Part shown: in pieces, positions 40,268-49,377 of the stretch | Layout of the letters: each line of letters starts with the position of its first letter | How positions within the stretch are numbered: the first letter of the stretch is position 1 | Source of the DNA: DATJFQ01 sp035495555 | GTDB taxonomy: Bacteria > Acidobacteriota > Vicinamibacteria > Vicinamibacterales > 2-12-FULL-66-21 | Length of the DNA: 51,123 bases | Reading direction: 5' to 3' | NCBI GenBank assembly: GCA_035495555.1 | Contig: DATJFQ010000052.1 | Coordinates: 1 to 51,123 of the forward strand | The notes under the pieces: generated by a model | Databases searched by the model: none | The model's input: only the letters and a program-made list of their open reading frames with translations | Told to the model about the DNA's origin: nothing | Position numbers and translations under genes: made by a program

Positions 40268-40801
40268 TTGCCAACAACGACTCCCGACTTTCGTTCTCCT
40301 GGTTCCGCGCCGGTCGCTGGGGACATGTTCCTCAGCCTCTCCGGCGCGAAAGCCGGCGCGATTGCCGGCGAGGCGCAGGACAGCGCGCACCAGAACGAGA
40401 TTGAAGTGCTCGGATGGTCGTGGGGCATGGCTGGCAAGCGCGATGTCGCCAGCGGACTGCCGACCGGCCGCGCCACGATGCGCGAGCTGTCCATCATCAA
40501 GCGCGTGGACAAAGCGTCGACGCCGCTGATGAACGCACTGCGCTCGAACGAAATCGTGAAAGGGACGTTGACCCTGCGGAAGTCCGGGAAGTCGCCGCTC
40601 GAGTATCTCAAGATCGCGTTCGAAAACGGGTTGGTCAATTCGTACGACGTGCAGGCGGGCGACGTCTCGGGCAGCCCCACGCTGGTCGAGCGCGTGACGT
40701 TCTCGTTCCAGAAGATCACCATCGAATACACACCGCAGGGGCCGGACGGCCGCGCGCAGGGCGGGATGACGTACAGCGATCAATGGAACCCGGCAAGCTA
40801 G
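40268..40801 (+). CDS. T6SS Hcp-family protein, divergent second copy
   Basis: 177 aa from a TTG start; ATG 40325 is the alternative. The Hcp fold is clear: NEIEVLGWSWGMAGKRD, the central RATMRELSIIKRVDKASTPLM, GTLTLRKSGKSPLEYLKIAFENG and VTFSFQKITIEYTPQGPDG. It differs from the first Hcp by an N-terminal extension of about 19 residues before MFLSLSG, the absence of the MAxDIF start, and low overall identity by eye (roughly a third). It may form a distinct or mixed tube, a cap, or carry other effectors. It overlaps the tagJ start by up to 19 bp. Confidence 0.9.
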   Translation: MPTTTPDFRSPGSAPVAGDMFLSLSGAKAGAIAGEAQDSAHQNEIEVLGWSWGMAGKRDVASGLPTGRATMRELSIIKRVDKASTPLMNALRSNEIVKGTLTLRKSGKSPLEYLKIAFENGLVNSYDVQAGDVSGSPTLVERVTFSFQKITIEYTPQGPDGRAQGGMTYSDQWNPAS

Positions 40802-41640
40802 TGACGCTCTCCGACGCCGCCGAACGCAGCCTCAGAGAAGGCGATCCCGCCGCGGCGCTCGCGCGGCTCCAGGACGACGTGCGCGCGCGTCCGGCGGATG
40901 CGAAACTCCGCGTCTTCCTGTTTCAATTGTTGTGCGTGCTCGGGCAGTGGGAACGGGCGCTCAACCAGTTGAAAGTGGCGTCAGAACTCGATCCGCTCGC
41001 GCTGCCCATGGCGCAGATGTACGGCGACGCGGTGCGGTGCGAGGCCGTGCGCGACGAAGTCTTCGAAGGGCGCAAGTCCCCGATGGTCCTCGGACAGCCG
41101 GACCAGTGGCTCGCGCTGCTCATCGAATCACGCCTGCGTGCCGGCCTCGGAGAGGCGGCGCAATCGGAGGACCTGCGTCAGCGCGCGTTCGAAGGCGCGC
41201 CGGCGTCGGCGGGCGAGATCGACGGCCAGCCGTTCGAGTGGATTGCCGACGCCGATTCGCGCCTCGGGCCCGTGCTGGAAGCAATCATCAACGGCCGCTA
41301 TTACTGGGTGCCGTTCGACCGCCTCAGCAAGGTCTCGCTCGAAAAGCCGGAAGACCTGCGCGACCTCGTCTGGATGCCGGCGCAGCTCCAATTCCAGAAC
41401 GGCGGCGAAGCCCTCGCGCTGATCCCGAGCCGGTACCCCGGATCGGAATCGTCCGGCGACGGCACCCTGGCGCTCGCGCGCAAGACCGCCTGGGAGCCGT
41501 TCGGCGACAACGCGTATCGCGGCCTCGGGCAGCGAATCCTCGCGACGGACGCCGGCGAGACGCCTTTCCTCGAAGTGCGCGCGATGACGATCCGTCAGGA
41601 CGAGTCCGCGCCGGACCCTTCGGCCGCGGATCATGCCTGA
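40783..41640 (+). CDS. tagJ: T6SS accessory protein TagJ (ImpE)
   Basis: About 285 aa. The N-terminal TPR-like region has LREGDPAAALARLQDDVRARPADAKLRVFLFQLLCVLGQWERALNQL, the hallmark of ImpE. It continues with EFEWIADADSRLGP-like FEWIADADSRLGPVLEAIINGRYYWVPF and DLVWMPAQLQFQNGGEALALIPSRYPGS. TagJ binds the TssB N-terminus and is an accessory factor for sheath recycling. The ATG at 40783 lies inside the second hcp gene; GTG 40801 is an almost equal choice. Confidence 0.92.
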   Translation: MEPGKLVTLSDAAERSLREGDPAAALARLQDDVRARPADAKLRVFLFQLLCVLGQWERALNQLKVASELDPLALPMAQMYGDAVRCEAVRDEVFEGRKSPMVLGQPDQWLALLIESRLRAGLGEAAQSEDLRQRAFEGAPASAGEIDGQPFEWIADADSRLGPVLEAIINGRYYWVPFDRLSKVSLEKPEDLRDLVWMPAQLQFQNGGEALALIPSRYPGSESSGDGTLALARKTAWEPFGDNAYRGLGQRILATDAGETPFLEVRAMTIRQDESAPDPSAADHA

Positions 41641-42154
41641 CCAGCGCACGCCGGAAGAGCAGCTCCAGCCGGCGCTCCTCGATCGCCTCACGGACGACCA
41701 GCCCGACAAGAAACTCGAGCCGCGGATGGAGCGCGTCATCTCGAAGCGGCGGATGCGTGAAGCGGTGCTGCGCGATCTCACCTGGCTCTTCAACACGACG
41801 CGCCTCGATCCCGACATGGATCCGGTGACGCTGCCCTACGCGCGCAAGTCCGTCATCAACTTCGGGCTGCCCGCCTTGTCGGGCCAGACCGCGTCCTCGC
41901 TGGACGTCTCCGATCTCGAGCGCGCAATCCGGCAGGCAATCATCGATTTCGAGCCGCGTATTCTTCCGGGGACGCTCCACGTGCGCGCGCTCGAGTCGGG
42001 CACGTTCGAGAATCACAACGTGATCGGCGTCGAAATCTCCGGGCAGCTCTGGTCGCAGCCCCTGCCGCTCGAACTCCTCGTGCGCACCGAAATCGACCTC
42101 GAGACCGGCCAGGTCGAAGTCGCCGACGTGGCGCAATCCTCACGGGTGTCGTGA
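41633..42154 (+). CDS. tssE: T6SS baseplate subunit TssE (gp25-like)
   Basis: 173 aa. It has the GPW/gp25 domain with VLRDLTWLFNTTRLDPD, ARKSVINFGLPALSGQ, LERAIRQAIIDFEPRILPGTLHV and IEISGQLW-like GVEISGQLWSQPLPLELLVRTEIDLETG. It is part of the TssEFGK wedge that starts the sheath. The ATG overlaps the tagJ stop by 8 bp, and its own stop overlaps tssF by 1 bp. Confidence 0.95.
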   Translation: MPDQRTPEEQLQPALLDRLTDDQPDKKLEPRMERVISKRRMREAVLRDLTWLFNTTRLDPDMDPVTLPYARKSVINFGLPALSGQTASSLDVSDLERAIRQAIIDFEPRILPGTLHVRALESGTFENHNVIGVEISGQLWSQPLPLELLVRTEIDLETGQVEVADVAQSSRVS

Positions 42155-44034
42155 TGGATCCGCGGCTGCTGCAGCACTACAATCTGGAGCTCCAGCATCT
42201 CCGGGAGATGGGGGCCGAGTTCGCGCAGCAGTTTCCGAAGATCGCCGCGCGCCTCGGAATGAGCGGTCTCGAAGTGGCCGACCCGTACGTCGAGCGGCTG
42301 CTCGAGGGCACGGCGTTCATGGCCGCGCGCGTGCAGCTCAAGCTGGACGCAGAATTCCCGCGCTTCACGCAGGCGCTCCTCGAGATCGTGTACCCGCACT
42401 ATCTCGCGCCGACGCCGTCGATGCTGGTTGCGCAGCTGCGCCCCGATCCGAACGAGCCCACGCTTGCCGCCGCGACGCGCATCGTGCCTCGCGGGACGAC
42501 GATGTACTCCGTCGTCGGACCGGATGATATGACTGCCTGCGAGTTCAGGACCGCGCAGGACGTCGTGCTGCTGCCGATCGAGGTCGCGTCGGCGACCTAC
42601 TTCTCATACGCCCCGGATCTTCCGCTGAATACGCTGTCGCTTCCGCAGTCGGTGAAAGGCGGCATCCGTATCAGGCTGCGGACGACGGCGGGGCTCACTT
42701 TTTCGCAGACCTCGATCGACCGCCTGTGCTTCTACCTCGCAGGCCGGGACGACGTGGCGAACAAGCTGCTCGAGCTTTCGTTGTCGTCGTGCGTCGGTGT
42801 GATCGTCAGGCCGGTGGGCGCCAGGACGCACGACTTCACGCTGTTGCCGGCATCGACCGTGGCGCCCGTCGGCTTCTCCGATGAGCAGGCGCTGCTGCCG
42901 TTGAGCGTCCGATCGTTCCAGGGCTATCGGCTGCTGCAGGAGTACTTTGCGTTCCCGCTGCGCTACCGCTTCATCGAGATCTCGGGGCTGTCGCAGGCCA
43001 TCGGCCGCGTCGCGGGAAGCGAGATCGAGATCGTCGTGCTGCTCGGGCGTGGCGAGCCGACGCTCGAGAGCATGGTCGACGGGTCGAATTTCCAGTTGTT
43101 CTGCACGCCGGCGGTGAACCTGTTCGAGAAGGCGCGGATGGATCGCATCCACGTGAGCGATTCGAGCTTCGAGTTTCACGTCGTCGCGGACCGCACGCGT
43201 CCGCTGGACTACGAGATTTACCAGGTGACCGACGTCGTCGGGCACGGGGCGGGCGACGACAGCGAGCAGCGGTTTCTGCCCTTCTATTCGGCGTCGAGCC
43301 TCGATCCGGACGATCAGTCCGCCTACTTCACCGTGCGCCGCCAGCCTCGTGTGCTGCCGCCGGACCAGAAGCGGCGCGGCCCGAGATCGAGTTATATCGG
43401 GAGCGAAGTGTTCCTCTCGCTGGTCGACTCGAAGCAGGCGCCGTATTCGGCGGACCTGCGGCAGTTGTCGATTCAGGCGCTGTGCACGAATCGCGACCTC
43501 GTGCTGCAGATGCCGATCGGACTCGGACAGACCGACTTCTCGCTGAACATCGCGGCGCCGGTCACGAGCGTACGCGTGGTCGCGGGGCCGAGCCGGCCGT
43601 ATTCGCCGGTCGCCGACGGCGCGGTGGCGTGGCGCGCGATCAGCCATCTGTCGCTGAATTACCTGTCGCTGGTCAACGCGAGCGGTGAACAGGGGGCGGC
43701 GGCGCTGCGCGATTTGCTCGAACTGTATGCGACGACGACCGACGTCAGCGCGCGGCGGCAGATCGAAGGCCTGCGATCGGTCAGCGTCAACCGGGTGGTG
43801 CGAAGGCTGCCGACGCGCGGACCGATCGCGTTCGGGCGCGCGCTCGAGATCACCGTCGACGTCGACGAGATGGCGTTCGAGGGCGGAAGCGCGTTCCTGC
43901 TCGGCGCCGTGCTCGATCGCTACTTCGCCCGATACGTTTCCATCAATTCGGCCACGGAAACCGTGCTGCGGTCCGACAGCCGCGGTGAGATCAATCGATG
44001 GACGCCAACCTGGGGCACGAGACCGACGCTCTGA
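42154..44034 (+). CDS. tssF: T6SS baseplate subunit TssF (VasA/ImpG)
   Basis: 626 aa, typical TssF length. The start LLQHYNLELQHLREMGAEFAQQFPKIA is diagnostic. It also has DPYVERLLEGTAFMAARVQLKLD, FTQALLEIVYPHYLAPTPSM, LQEYFAFPLRYRFIEISGL and the C-terminal FLLGAVLDRYFARYVSINSATE. It forms the wedge with TssG, TssE and TssK. ATG 42154 is preferred over GTG 42151. Its 3' end overlaps tssG by 37 bp, in a different frame. Confidence 0.96.
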   Translation: MDPRLLQHYNLELQHLREMGAEFAQQFPKIAARLGMSGLEVADPYVERLLEGTAFMAARVQLKLDAEFPRFTQALLEIVYPHYLAPTPSMLVAQLRPDPNEPTLAAATRIVPRGTTMYSVVGPDDMTACEFRTAQDVVLLPIEVASATYFSYAPDLPLNTLSLPQSVKGGIRIRLRTTAGLTFSQTSIDRLCFYLAGRDDVANKLLELSLSSCVGVIVRPVGARTHDFTLLPASTVAPVGFSDEQALLPLSVRSFQGYRLLQEYFAFPLRYRFIEISGLSQAIGRVAGSEIEIVVLLGRGEPTLESMVDGSNFQLFCTPAVNLFEKARMDRIHVSDSSFEFHVVADRTRPLDYEIYQVTDVVGHGAGDDSEQRFLPFYSASSLDPDDQSAYFTVRRQPRVLPPDQKRRGPRSSYIGSEVFLSLVDSKQAPYSADLRQLSIQALCTNRDLVLQMPIGLGQTDFSLNIAAPVTSVRVVAGPSRPYSPVADGAVAWRAISHLSLNYLSLVNASGEQGAAALRDLLELYATTTDVSARRQIEGLRSVSVNRVVRRLPTRGPIAFGRALEITVDVDEMAFEGGSAFLLGAVLDRYFARYVSINSATETVLRSDSRGEINRWTPTWGTRPTL

Positions 44035-45041
44035 ACTTCCTGTCGGCAGTGTCGAAGGAGCCGTTCCGATACGACTTCTATCAGACGCTGCGGCGGCTGG
44101 AGTGTCTGTACGATTCGCGGCCGCGCTGGGGGACGGCGCTTCGGCCGCTCGAAGAGCCGGTCAGGCTCGGGCAGGAGCCGGAGCTGTCGTTCGCGCCGGC
44201 GCCGCTCGCGTCGCTGGAGTTTGGTCACGAGGGGGCCCCGCCGCGTCTGCACGTTCGGCTGTTTGGGCTGCTCGGGCCGAACGGCCCGATGCCGACGCAC
44301 ATCACGGAGTACACGCGGCATCGCCTGCGGCACTCGAACGATCCGACGCTCAGCCGGTTCCTCGATCTCCTGCATCACCGGTTCATCGCGCTCTTCTATC
44401 GCGCATGGGCGCAGGCGCAGCCGCACGTCAATCGCGATCGGTCCGGTCAGGATCGGTTCCGGATGTTCGTAGGGTCGTTTGTCGGCATCGCGCCGTCTTC
44501 GCTGCGCGACCGCGACGCGGTGCTCGACGTCGCCAGGCTGTTTCACGCGAGCACGCTGATCCGGCAGGTGCGCAACGCCGAGGGGCTGGTCGTCATCCTG
44601 CAGCAGTTCTTCGGCGTCCCGGCACGCATCGAGCAATTCGTCGGACACTGGATGCGGCTCGCGTCGGCCGATCTGACGCGGCTCGGGCGCCGCGGATCTC
44701 CGCTCGGTCAGGGTGCTGTCGCGGGTGCGCGCGTGTGGGACCACCAGAGCAAGTTCCGCATCCATCTGGGCCCGCTCACGCTCGAGCAGTACAGAGCGTT
44801 CCTCCCGACGCATGCCTCGACGCTTCAGAAACTCGTCGACTGGGTCCGCTTCTATCTGTGTTTCGAACTGGATTGGGACGTGCGGCTGCACCTCCGGCGT
44901 GACGAGGTGCCCGCGTTGAAACTCGGGCGCGGCGGCCAGCTCGGCTGGACGACGTGGCTGGGGCGGCGGACGTCGACGGCAGATGCCGCCGACCTGCTGC
45001 TGGATGCCGAAACCTTCGTCAGGGAAAAAGTACCCGCATGA
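43998..45041 (+). CDS. tssG: T6SS baseplate subunit TssG (VasB/ImpH)
   Basis: 347 aa. It has the TssG sequences FRYDFYQTLRRLECL, RLGQEPELSFAP, RLFGLLGPNGPMPTHITEYTRHRLRHSNDPTLSRFLDLLHHRFIALFYRAWAQ, LRQFFGVPARIEQFVGHW-like QQFFGVPARIEQF, and LGWTTWLGRR near the end. It binds TssF and TssK in the baseplate. ATG 43998 lies within the end of tssF, and its stop shares ATGA with tssH. Confidence 0.96.
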   Translation: MDANLGHETDALNFLSAVSKEPFRYDFYQTLRRLECLYDSRPRWGTALRPLEEPVRLGQEPELSFAPAPLASLEFGHEGAPPRLHVRLFGLLGPNGPMPTHITEYTRHRLRHSNDPTLSRFLDLLHHRFIALFYRAWAQAQPHVNRDRSGQDRFRMFVGSFVGIAPSSLRDRDAVLDVARLFHASTLIRQVRNAEGLVVILQQFFGVPARIEQFVGHWMRLASADLTRLGRRGSPLGQGAVAGARVWDHQSKFRIHLGPLTLEQYRAFLPTHASTLQKLVDWVRFYLCFELDWDVRLHLRRDEVPALKLGRGGQLGWTTWLGRRTSTADAADLLLDAETFVREKVPA

Positions 45042-47842
45042 GCGACATCAACCGGTCTTCATTGTTCGGCAAGTTGAACAGCCTCGGCTACAAGGCGATC
45101 GAGGGGGCGACGGTCGTCTGCAAGCTGCGCGGCAACCCGTACGTCGAGCTGGTGCACTGGATTCAGCAGATCCTCAACGCGCAGGATTCGGATCTGCACC
45201 GCATCGTCCGGTTCTTCGAGATCGATCCGTCCCGGCTGGCGAAGGACATGACCGACGCGCTCGATCGGCTGCCCCGCGGCGCGACGTCGATTTCGGATCT
45301 CTCGACGCACGTGGAGAGCGCGGTGGAGCGCGGCTGGGTCTACGGCACGCTGATGTTCGGCGACAGCCGCGTGCGCACCGGTCATCTGATGGTCGGCATG
45401 ATGAAGACCCCGTCGCTGCGCAATGCGCTGCTGGCAATCTCGAAGCAGTTCGACGCGGTCAAGTCCGACACGCTGACGGACCAGTTCTCGAAAATCGTCG
45501 CCGGATCTCCGGAAGATGCGCTCGGGGCGACCGATAACTCGTCGATGGCGGTGCCGGGAGAAGCGAGCGGCGCGATGGCGCCGGCGCAGCTTGGCAAGCA
45601 GGAAGCGCTCAAGCGATTCGCGACGAACCTGACAGAGCGCGCGCAGAAGGGGCAGCTCGATCCCGTGAGCGGGCGCGACGAGGAGATCCGGCAGATCGTC
45701 GATATCCTGATGCGACGCCGGCAGAACAACCCGATCCTCACGGGCGAAGCCGGCGTCGGCAAGACGGCCGTCGTCGAAGGGTTCGCCGCACGGATCGCGC
45801 AGGGGGACGTGCCGCCGCCGCTCAAGGACGTTCAGGTCTATACGCTGGACATCGGGCTGCTGCAGGCCGGCGCGAGCATGAAGGGGGAGTTCGAGAACCG
45901 CCTGCGACAGGTGATCGACGAAGTGCAGTCGTCGCCCAAGCCGATCATCCTCTTCGTGGACGAGGCGCACACGCTCATCGGTGCCGGCGGCTCGGCGGGC
46001 ACCGGCGACGCGGCCAACCTGTTGAAGCCCGCGCTCGCGCGCGGAACGCTGCGGACGATTGCCGCGACGACGTGGGCGGAATACAAGAAATACATCGAGA
46101 AGGACCCGGCGCTCACGCGGCGGTTCCAGGTCGTTCAGGTATTGGAGCCCACGGAAGACAAGGCCGTGTTGATGGTCCGCGGCGTCGCGTCGACGCTCGA
46201 GAAGCATCATCGCGTCCAACTCCTCGACGAAGCGCTCGAGTCGGCCGTGAGGCTGTCGCATCGGTATATCCCGGCGCGCCAGTTGCCCGACAAAGCGGTG
46301 AGCCTCCTCGATACTGTCTGCGCGCGGGTTGCCATCAGTCAGCACGCGGTGCCGCCGCAGCTCGAAGACTGCCGGCGCACGATCGAAGCCCTGCAGATCG
46401 AGCTGGGGATTATCGGGCGTGAAGAAGCCGTCGGCGTCGATGCGACGGAGCGGAGGCGCGAGGCGGAGGAGAAGCTGAAGACCGCCGAGGTGCGGCGCGC
46501 GGAACTCGAAGCGCGTTGGGAATCCGAGCGCAAGCTGGCCGATCGCGTTCTCGAGATCCGCGCGGTTCTTCGCAAGGCTGCAGACGCCAGGCCCTCGTCT
46601 GCGCCGGAGGTTGCCGCCGCGGGTGCACCCGCGGCCGCGGTCGCCGGTGCACCGGCTGCCGCCGCGACCGCCAGTGCGCCTGTCTCCGCAGGTGCCGCTG
46701 CCGCAGCCGTCGCTGGTGTCTCCGGAGGCGAAGAAGCATTGACTGCGGACAAGCGGGCGGCGCTGCTGGCGGAACTGCGGGAACTGCAGACGCAGCTCGC
46801 CAACGTGCAGGGAGAGTCGCCGCTGATCCTGCCGAGCGTGGACGCGCAGGCGGTCGCCTCCGTCGTCCAGGATTGGACCGGAGTTCCCGTCGGCCGGATG
46901 GTCAAGAACGAGATCGAGACCGTGCTGAATCTCGCCGACGCGCTGAACCAGCGCGTGATCGGGCAGCGGCACGCGCTCGAGATGATTGCTCGCCGTATCC
47001 ACACGTCGCGCGCGAAGCTCGACAACCCGAACAAGCCCGTTGGCGTGTTCATGCTGTGTGGTCCCTCCGGCGTCGGCAAGACCGAGACGGCGCTCACGCT
47101 GGCTGAAGCGTTGTACGGCGGGGAGCAGAACGTCATCACGATCAACATGAGCGAGTTCCAGGAGAAGCACACGGTCTCGACGCTGAAGGGATCGCCGCCT
47201 GGATACGTCGGTTACGGAGAGGGCGGCATCCTCACCGAGGCGGTGCGGCGCCGGCCGTATAGCGTCGTGCTGCTCGACGAAATCGAGAAAGCGCACCCCG
47301 ACGTCCACGAGCTCTTTTTCCAGGTTTTCGACAAGGGCTGGATGGAAGACTCCGAAGGCCGCTACATCGATTTCAAGAACACGATCATCCTCCTGACGTC
47401 GAACGTCGGCACGGAGCTCATCGCGAGCATGTGCAAGGACCCGGAGCTGATGCCGGACTCCGAAGGCATCGCCAAAGCGCTTCGCGAGCCGCTGCTCAAG
47501 AAATTCCCGGCCGCACTCCTCGGGCGGCTGGTCGTGATCCCGTACTACCCGCTCAGCGACGCGATGCTCGCGAGCATCGTCCGGCTGCAGCTCGGACGGA
47601 TTGCCGAGCGTGTGACCGAGAACCACAAGGTGCCGTTTACTTACGATGAAGATGCGGTACAGCTCATCGTGAGCCGCTGCACGGAAGTCGAGAGCGGCGG
47701 CCGCATGATCGACGCGATCCTGACGAACACCGTGCTTCCGGAGATCAGCCACGAGTTCCTGAGTCGTACGATGCAGGGTGTCACGCTGACGGGCATCCGG
47801 CTCGGGGCGGCGGACGGCAATTTCGTGTATCGGTTCGACTGA
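45038..47842 (+). CDS. clpV: T6SS sheath-disassembly AAA+ ATPase TssH (ClpV)
   Basis: 934 aa. An N-terminal domain (about 1-160) starts LFGKLNSLGYKAIEGATVVCKLRGNPYVELVHW. AAA1 has Walker A GEAGVGKT (236-243) and LFVDEAHTLIGAGG. A middle region follows, then AAA2 with GPSGVGKT (675-682), FQEKHTVSTLKGSPPGYVGYGEGG and a C-terminal ClpB-type D2 small domain. It extracts and recycles contracted TssBC. Unusually, about 50 residues (518-567) in the middle region are nearly all Ala, Pro, Gly, Val and Ser. The ATG overlaps tssG by 4 bp; the upstream in-frame extension is a shadow. Confidence 0.95.
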   Translation: MSDINRSSLFGKLNSLGYKAIEGATVVCKLRGNPYVELVHWIQQILNAQDSDLHRIVRFFEIDPSRLAKDMTDALDRLPRGATSISDLSTHVESAVERGWVYGTLMFGDSRVRTGHLMVGMMKTPSLRNALLAISKQFDAVKSDTLTDQFSKIVAGSPEDALGATDNSSMAVPGEASGAMAPAQLGKQEALKRFATNLTERAQKGQLDPVSGRDEEIRQIVDILMRRRQNNPILTGEAGVGKTAVVEGFAARIAQGDVPPPLKDVQVYTLDIGLLQAGASMKGEFENRLRQVIDEVQSSPKPIILFVDEAHTLIGAGGSAGTGDAANLLKPALARGTLRTIAATTWAEYKKYIEKDPALTRRFQVVQVLEPTEDKAVLMVRGVASTLEKHHRVQLLDEALESAVRLSHRYIPARQLPDKAVSLLDTVCARVAISQHAVPPQLEDCRRTIEALQIELGIIGREEAVGVDATERRREAEEKLKTAEVRRAELEARWESERKLADRVLEIRAVLRKAADARPSSAPEVAAAGAPAAAVAGAPAAAATASAPVSAGAAAAAVAGVSGGEEALTADKRAALLAELRELQTQLANVQGESPLILPSVDAQAVASVVQDWTGVPVGRMVKNEIETVLNLADALNQRVIGQRHALEMIARRIHTSRAKLDNPNKPVGVFMLCGPSGVGKTETALTLAEALYGGEQNVITINMSEFQEKHTVSTLKGSPPGYVGYGEGGILTEAVRRRPYSVVLLDEIEKAHPDVHELFFQVFDKGWMEDSEGRYIDFKNTIILLTSNVGTELIASMCKDPELMPDSEGIAKALREPLLKKFPAALLGRLVVIPYYPLSDAMLASIVRLQLGRIAERVTENHKVPFTYDEDAVQLIVSRCTEVESGGRMIDAILTNTVLPEISHEFLSRTMQGVTLTGIRLGAADGNFVYRFD

Positions 47843-47887
47843 AGAGTCGTTGCAGCGCAGGCCTTCTGTCTCGGAAGCGAGGTCGCC

Positions 47888-49255
47888 ATGTTTGGAGAGC
47901 GCACCCAGGACGTCCTCAATCAGCACGTCGGCGACGTTCAGGAGCCGGAACGCGAGCTGACCGTTGGGCAGGCCTTCACGATCGCGCAGCGGCTCCATCA
48001 GCAGGATCGCGTGGCGGAAGCCGACGTGATCTATCGCGAGATTCTGAAAGTGCAGCCGGAAAACGCCGCGGTGCTGCACTTTGGCGGCATGGCCGCGCAT
48101 CAGCTGGGACGGACCGCTGATGGACTGCAATCCATCCGTCGCAGCCTCGAGCTGGTGCCGGATTCCGCCGACTGGCACAACAATCTGGGGATCGTGTTGC
48201 AGGAGAGCGGCGACCTCGACGGCGCCATCGCGATGTATCAGAAAGCAATCGCGCTGAACGAAGGGCACGTCAACGCATACAGCAATCTCGGCGTGCTGCT
48301 GCGCGCGACGGGTCGGCCCGCGGAGGCCGAGGCGTCGTACCGCAAAGCGCTGCAACTCGATCCGGGCCACATCGATGCTTGGACGAACCTGGGCATCCTG
48401 CTGAACGGAGTGAAGCGGCCCAGGGAAGCGGTCGAGTGCTTCTGCCGCGCCATCACGCTGCGGCCGAAGCATCCGGAAGCGCGGCGACTGCTCGCGCTCG
48501 CGCACTGCGGGCTCGGCGAAGTCGGCGAGGCGATCAAGATCTTCACCGAGTGGCTCGAGGAGAATCCCGGCGATCCCGTAGCCATGCACATGCTCGCGGC
48601 GTGCAAAGGGACGGAGATCCCCTTGCGTGCGTCGGACGAGTACGTCTCGCAGACCTTCGACAGTTTTGCCGCCAGCTTCGAGTCGAAGCTCGCGCGTCTG
48701 TCGTATCGCGCGCCGGCGCTCGTCGGCGCCGTGCTGGACGATGCGGGGCTCGAACGGGCCGGGACGCTCGATGTGCTCGACGCCGGCTGCGGGACAGGGT
48801 TGTGCAGTGCGTTTCTGAGGCCGTATGCGCGGCGGCTCGTCGGCGTGGATCTCTCGACGGGCATGCTGACGCAGGCGGCTGCGAAGCAGTCGTACGACGA
48901 ACTGGTGCAGGGAGAGTTGACGGCGTATCTGAGCACCCAGCGGGAGGCCTTCGACATCATCGTCTCCGCGGACACGCTGGTGTATTTCGGCGCGCTGGAC
49001 GAGGTGCTTTCGGCGGCGGCGGGGGCCCTGCGGCCGGCGGGTCTCTTGATTTTCACGCTCGAGCACGGGACGGCCGCGGAGGCCCCGGACTTCCATCTGG
49101 AGATGCACGGGCGCTACACCCATTCGCGGCCGTACGTCGAGCGGCTGCTCGCGGCTGACGGTTTTGAAATCGACATCGGGACGGCGGAGCTGCGGATGGA
49201 ATCCGGCGTGCCGGTGGCGGGGCTCGTTGTTCGCGCGCGCAAACCGCGTCGTTGA
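47888..49255 (+). CDS. TPR-repeat SAM-dependent methyltransferase within the T6SS cluster
   Basis: 455 aa. About six TPR units occupy 20-215 (YREILKVQPENAAVLHFGG, YQKAIALNEGHVNAYSNLG, YRKALQLDPGHIDAWTNLG). A class I methyltransferase domain follows from about 225, with VSQTFDSFAASFESKL, motif I LDAGCGTG (about 296-303), VGVDLSTGML, DIIVSADTLVYFGAL and FTLEHG. This is the domain order of predicted TPR-methyltransferases (COG4976). It starts 45 bp after clpV with GAGG 7 nt before the ATG and ends 122 bp before vgrG. It could modify a T6SS component or substrate; it is not a known core gene. Confidence 0.88.
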   Translation: MFGERTQDVLNQHVGDVQEPERELTVGQAFTIAQRLHQQDRVAEADVIYREILKVQPENAAVLHFGGMAAHQLGRTADGLQSIRRSLELVPDSADWHNNLGIVLQESGDLDGAIAMYQKAIALNEGHVNAYSNLGVLLRATGRPAEAEASYRKALQLDPGHIDAWTNLGILLNGVKRPREAVECFCRAITLRPKHPEARRLLALAHCGLGEVGEAIKIFTEWLEENPGDPVAMHMLAACKGTEIPLRASDEYVSQTFDSFAASFESKLARLSYRAPALVGAVLDDAGLERAGTLDVLDAGCGTGLCSAFLRPYARRLVGVDLSTGMLTQAAAKQSYDELVQGELTAYLSTQREAFDIIVSADTLVYFGALDEVLSAAAGALRPAGLLIFTLEHGTAAEAPDFHLEMHGRYTHSRPYVERLLAADGFEIDIGTAELRMESGVPVAGLVVRARKPRR

Positions 49256-49377
49256 TCGTAGATAATCGTGCGGCGCGGACCGGCGCAGGTTGGTTTTGCA
49301 GGGCGTTTCTTTTTACGGGACGCCGCGTTCAGATTCTGTAGGGCGCCCCTTGACCGGGCGCCGCATTGAGGACATCC

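Noticed and set aside
45059..49123. A 1354-codon open frame on the minus strand opposite clpV and the TPR-methyltransferase gene
   Set aside because: The plus strand encodes unmistakable ClpV and methyltransferase motifs. The antisense frame is rich in Arg and Gln with no domain pattern, as expected from high-GC third-position bias.
47888..49255. Calling the TPR-methyltransferase a T6SS toxin with an immunity gene
   Set aside because: No small partner gene follows, and it has no MIX, PAAR or other delivery marker; only its position links it to secretion.
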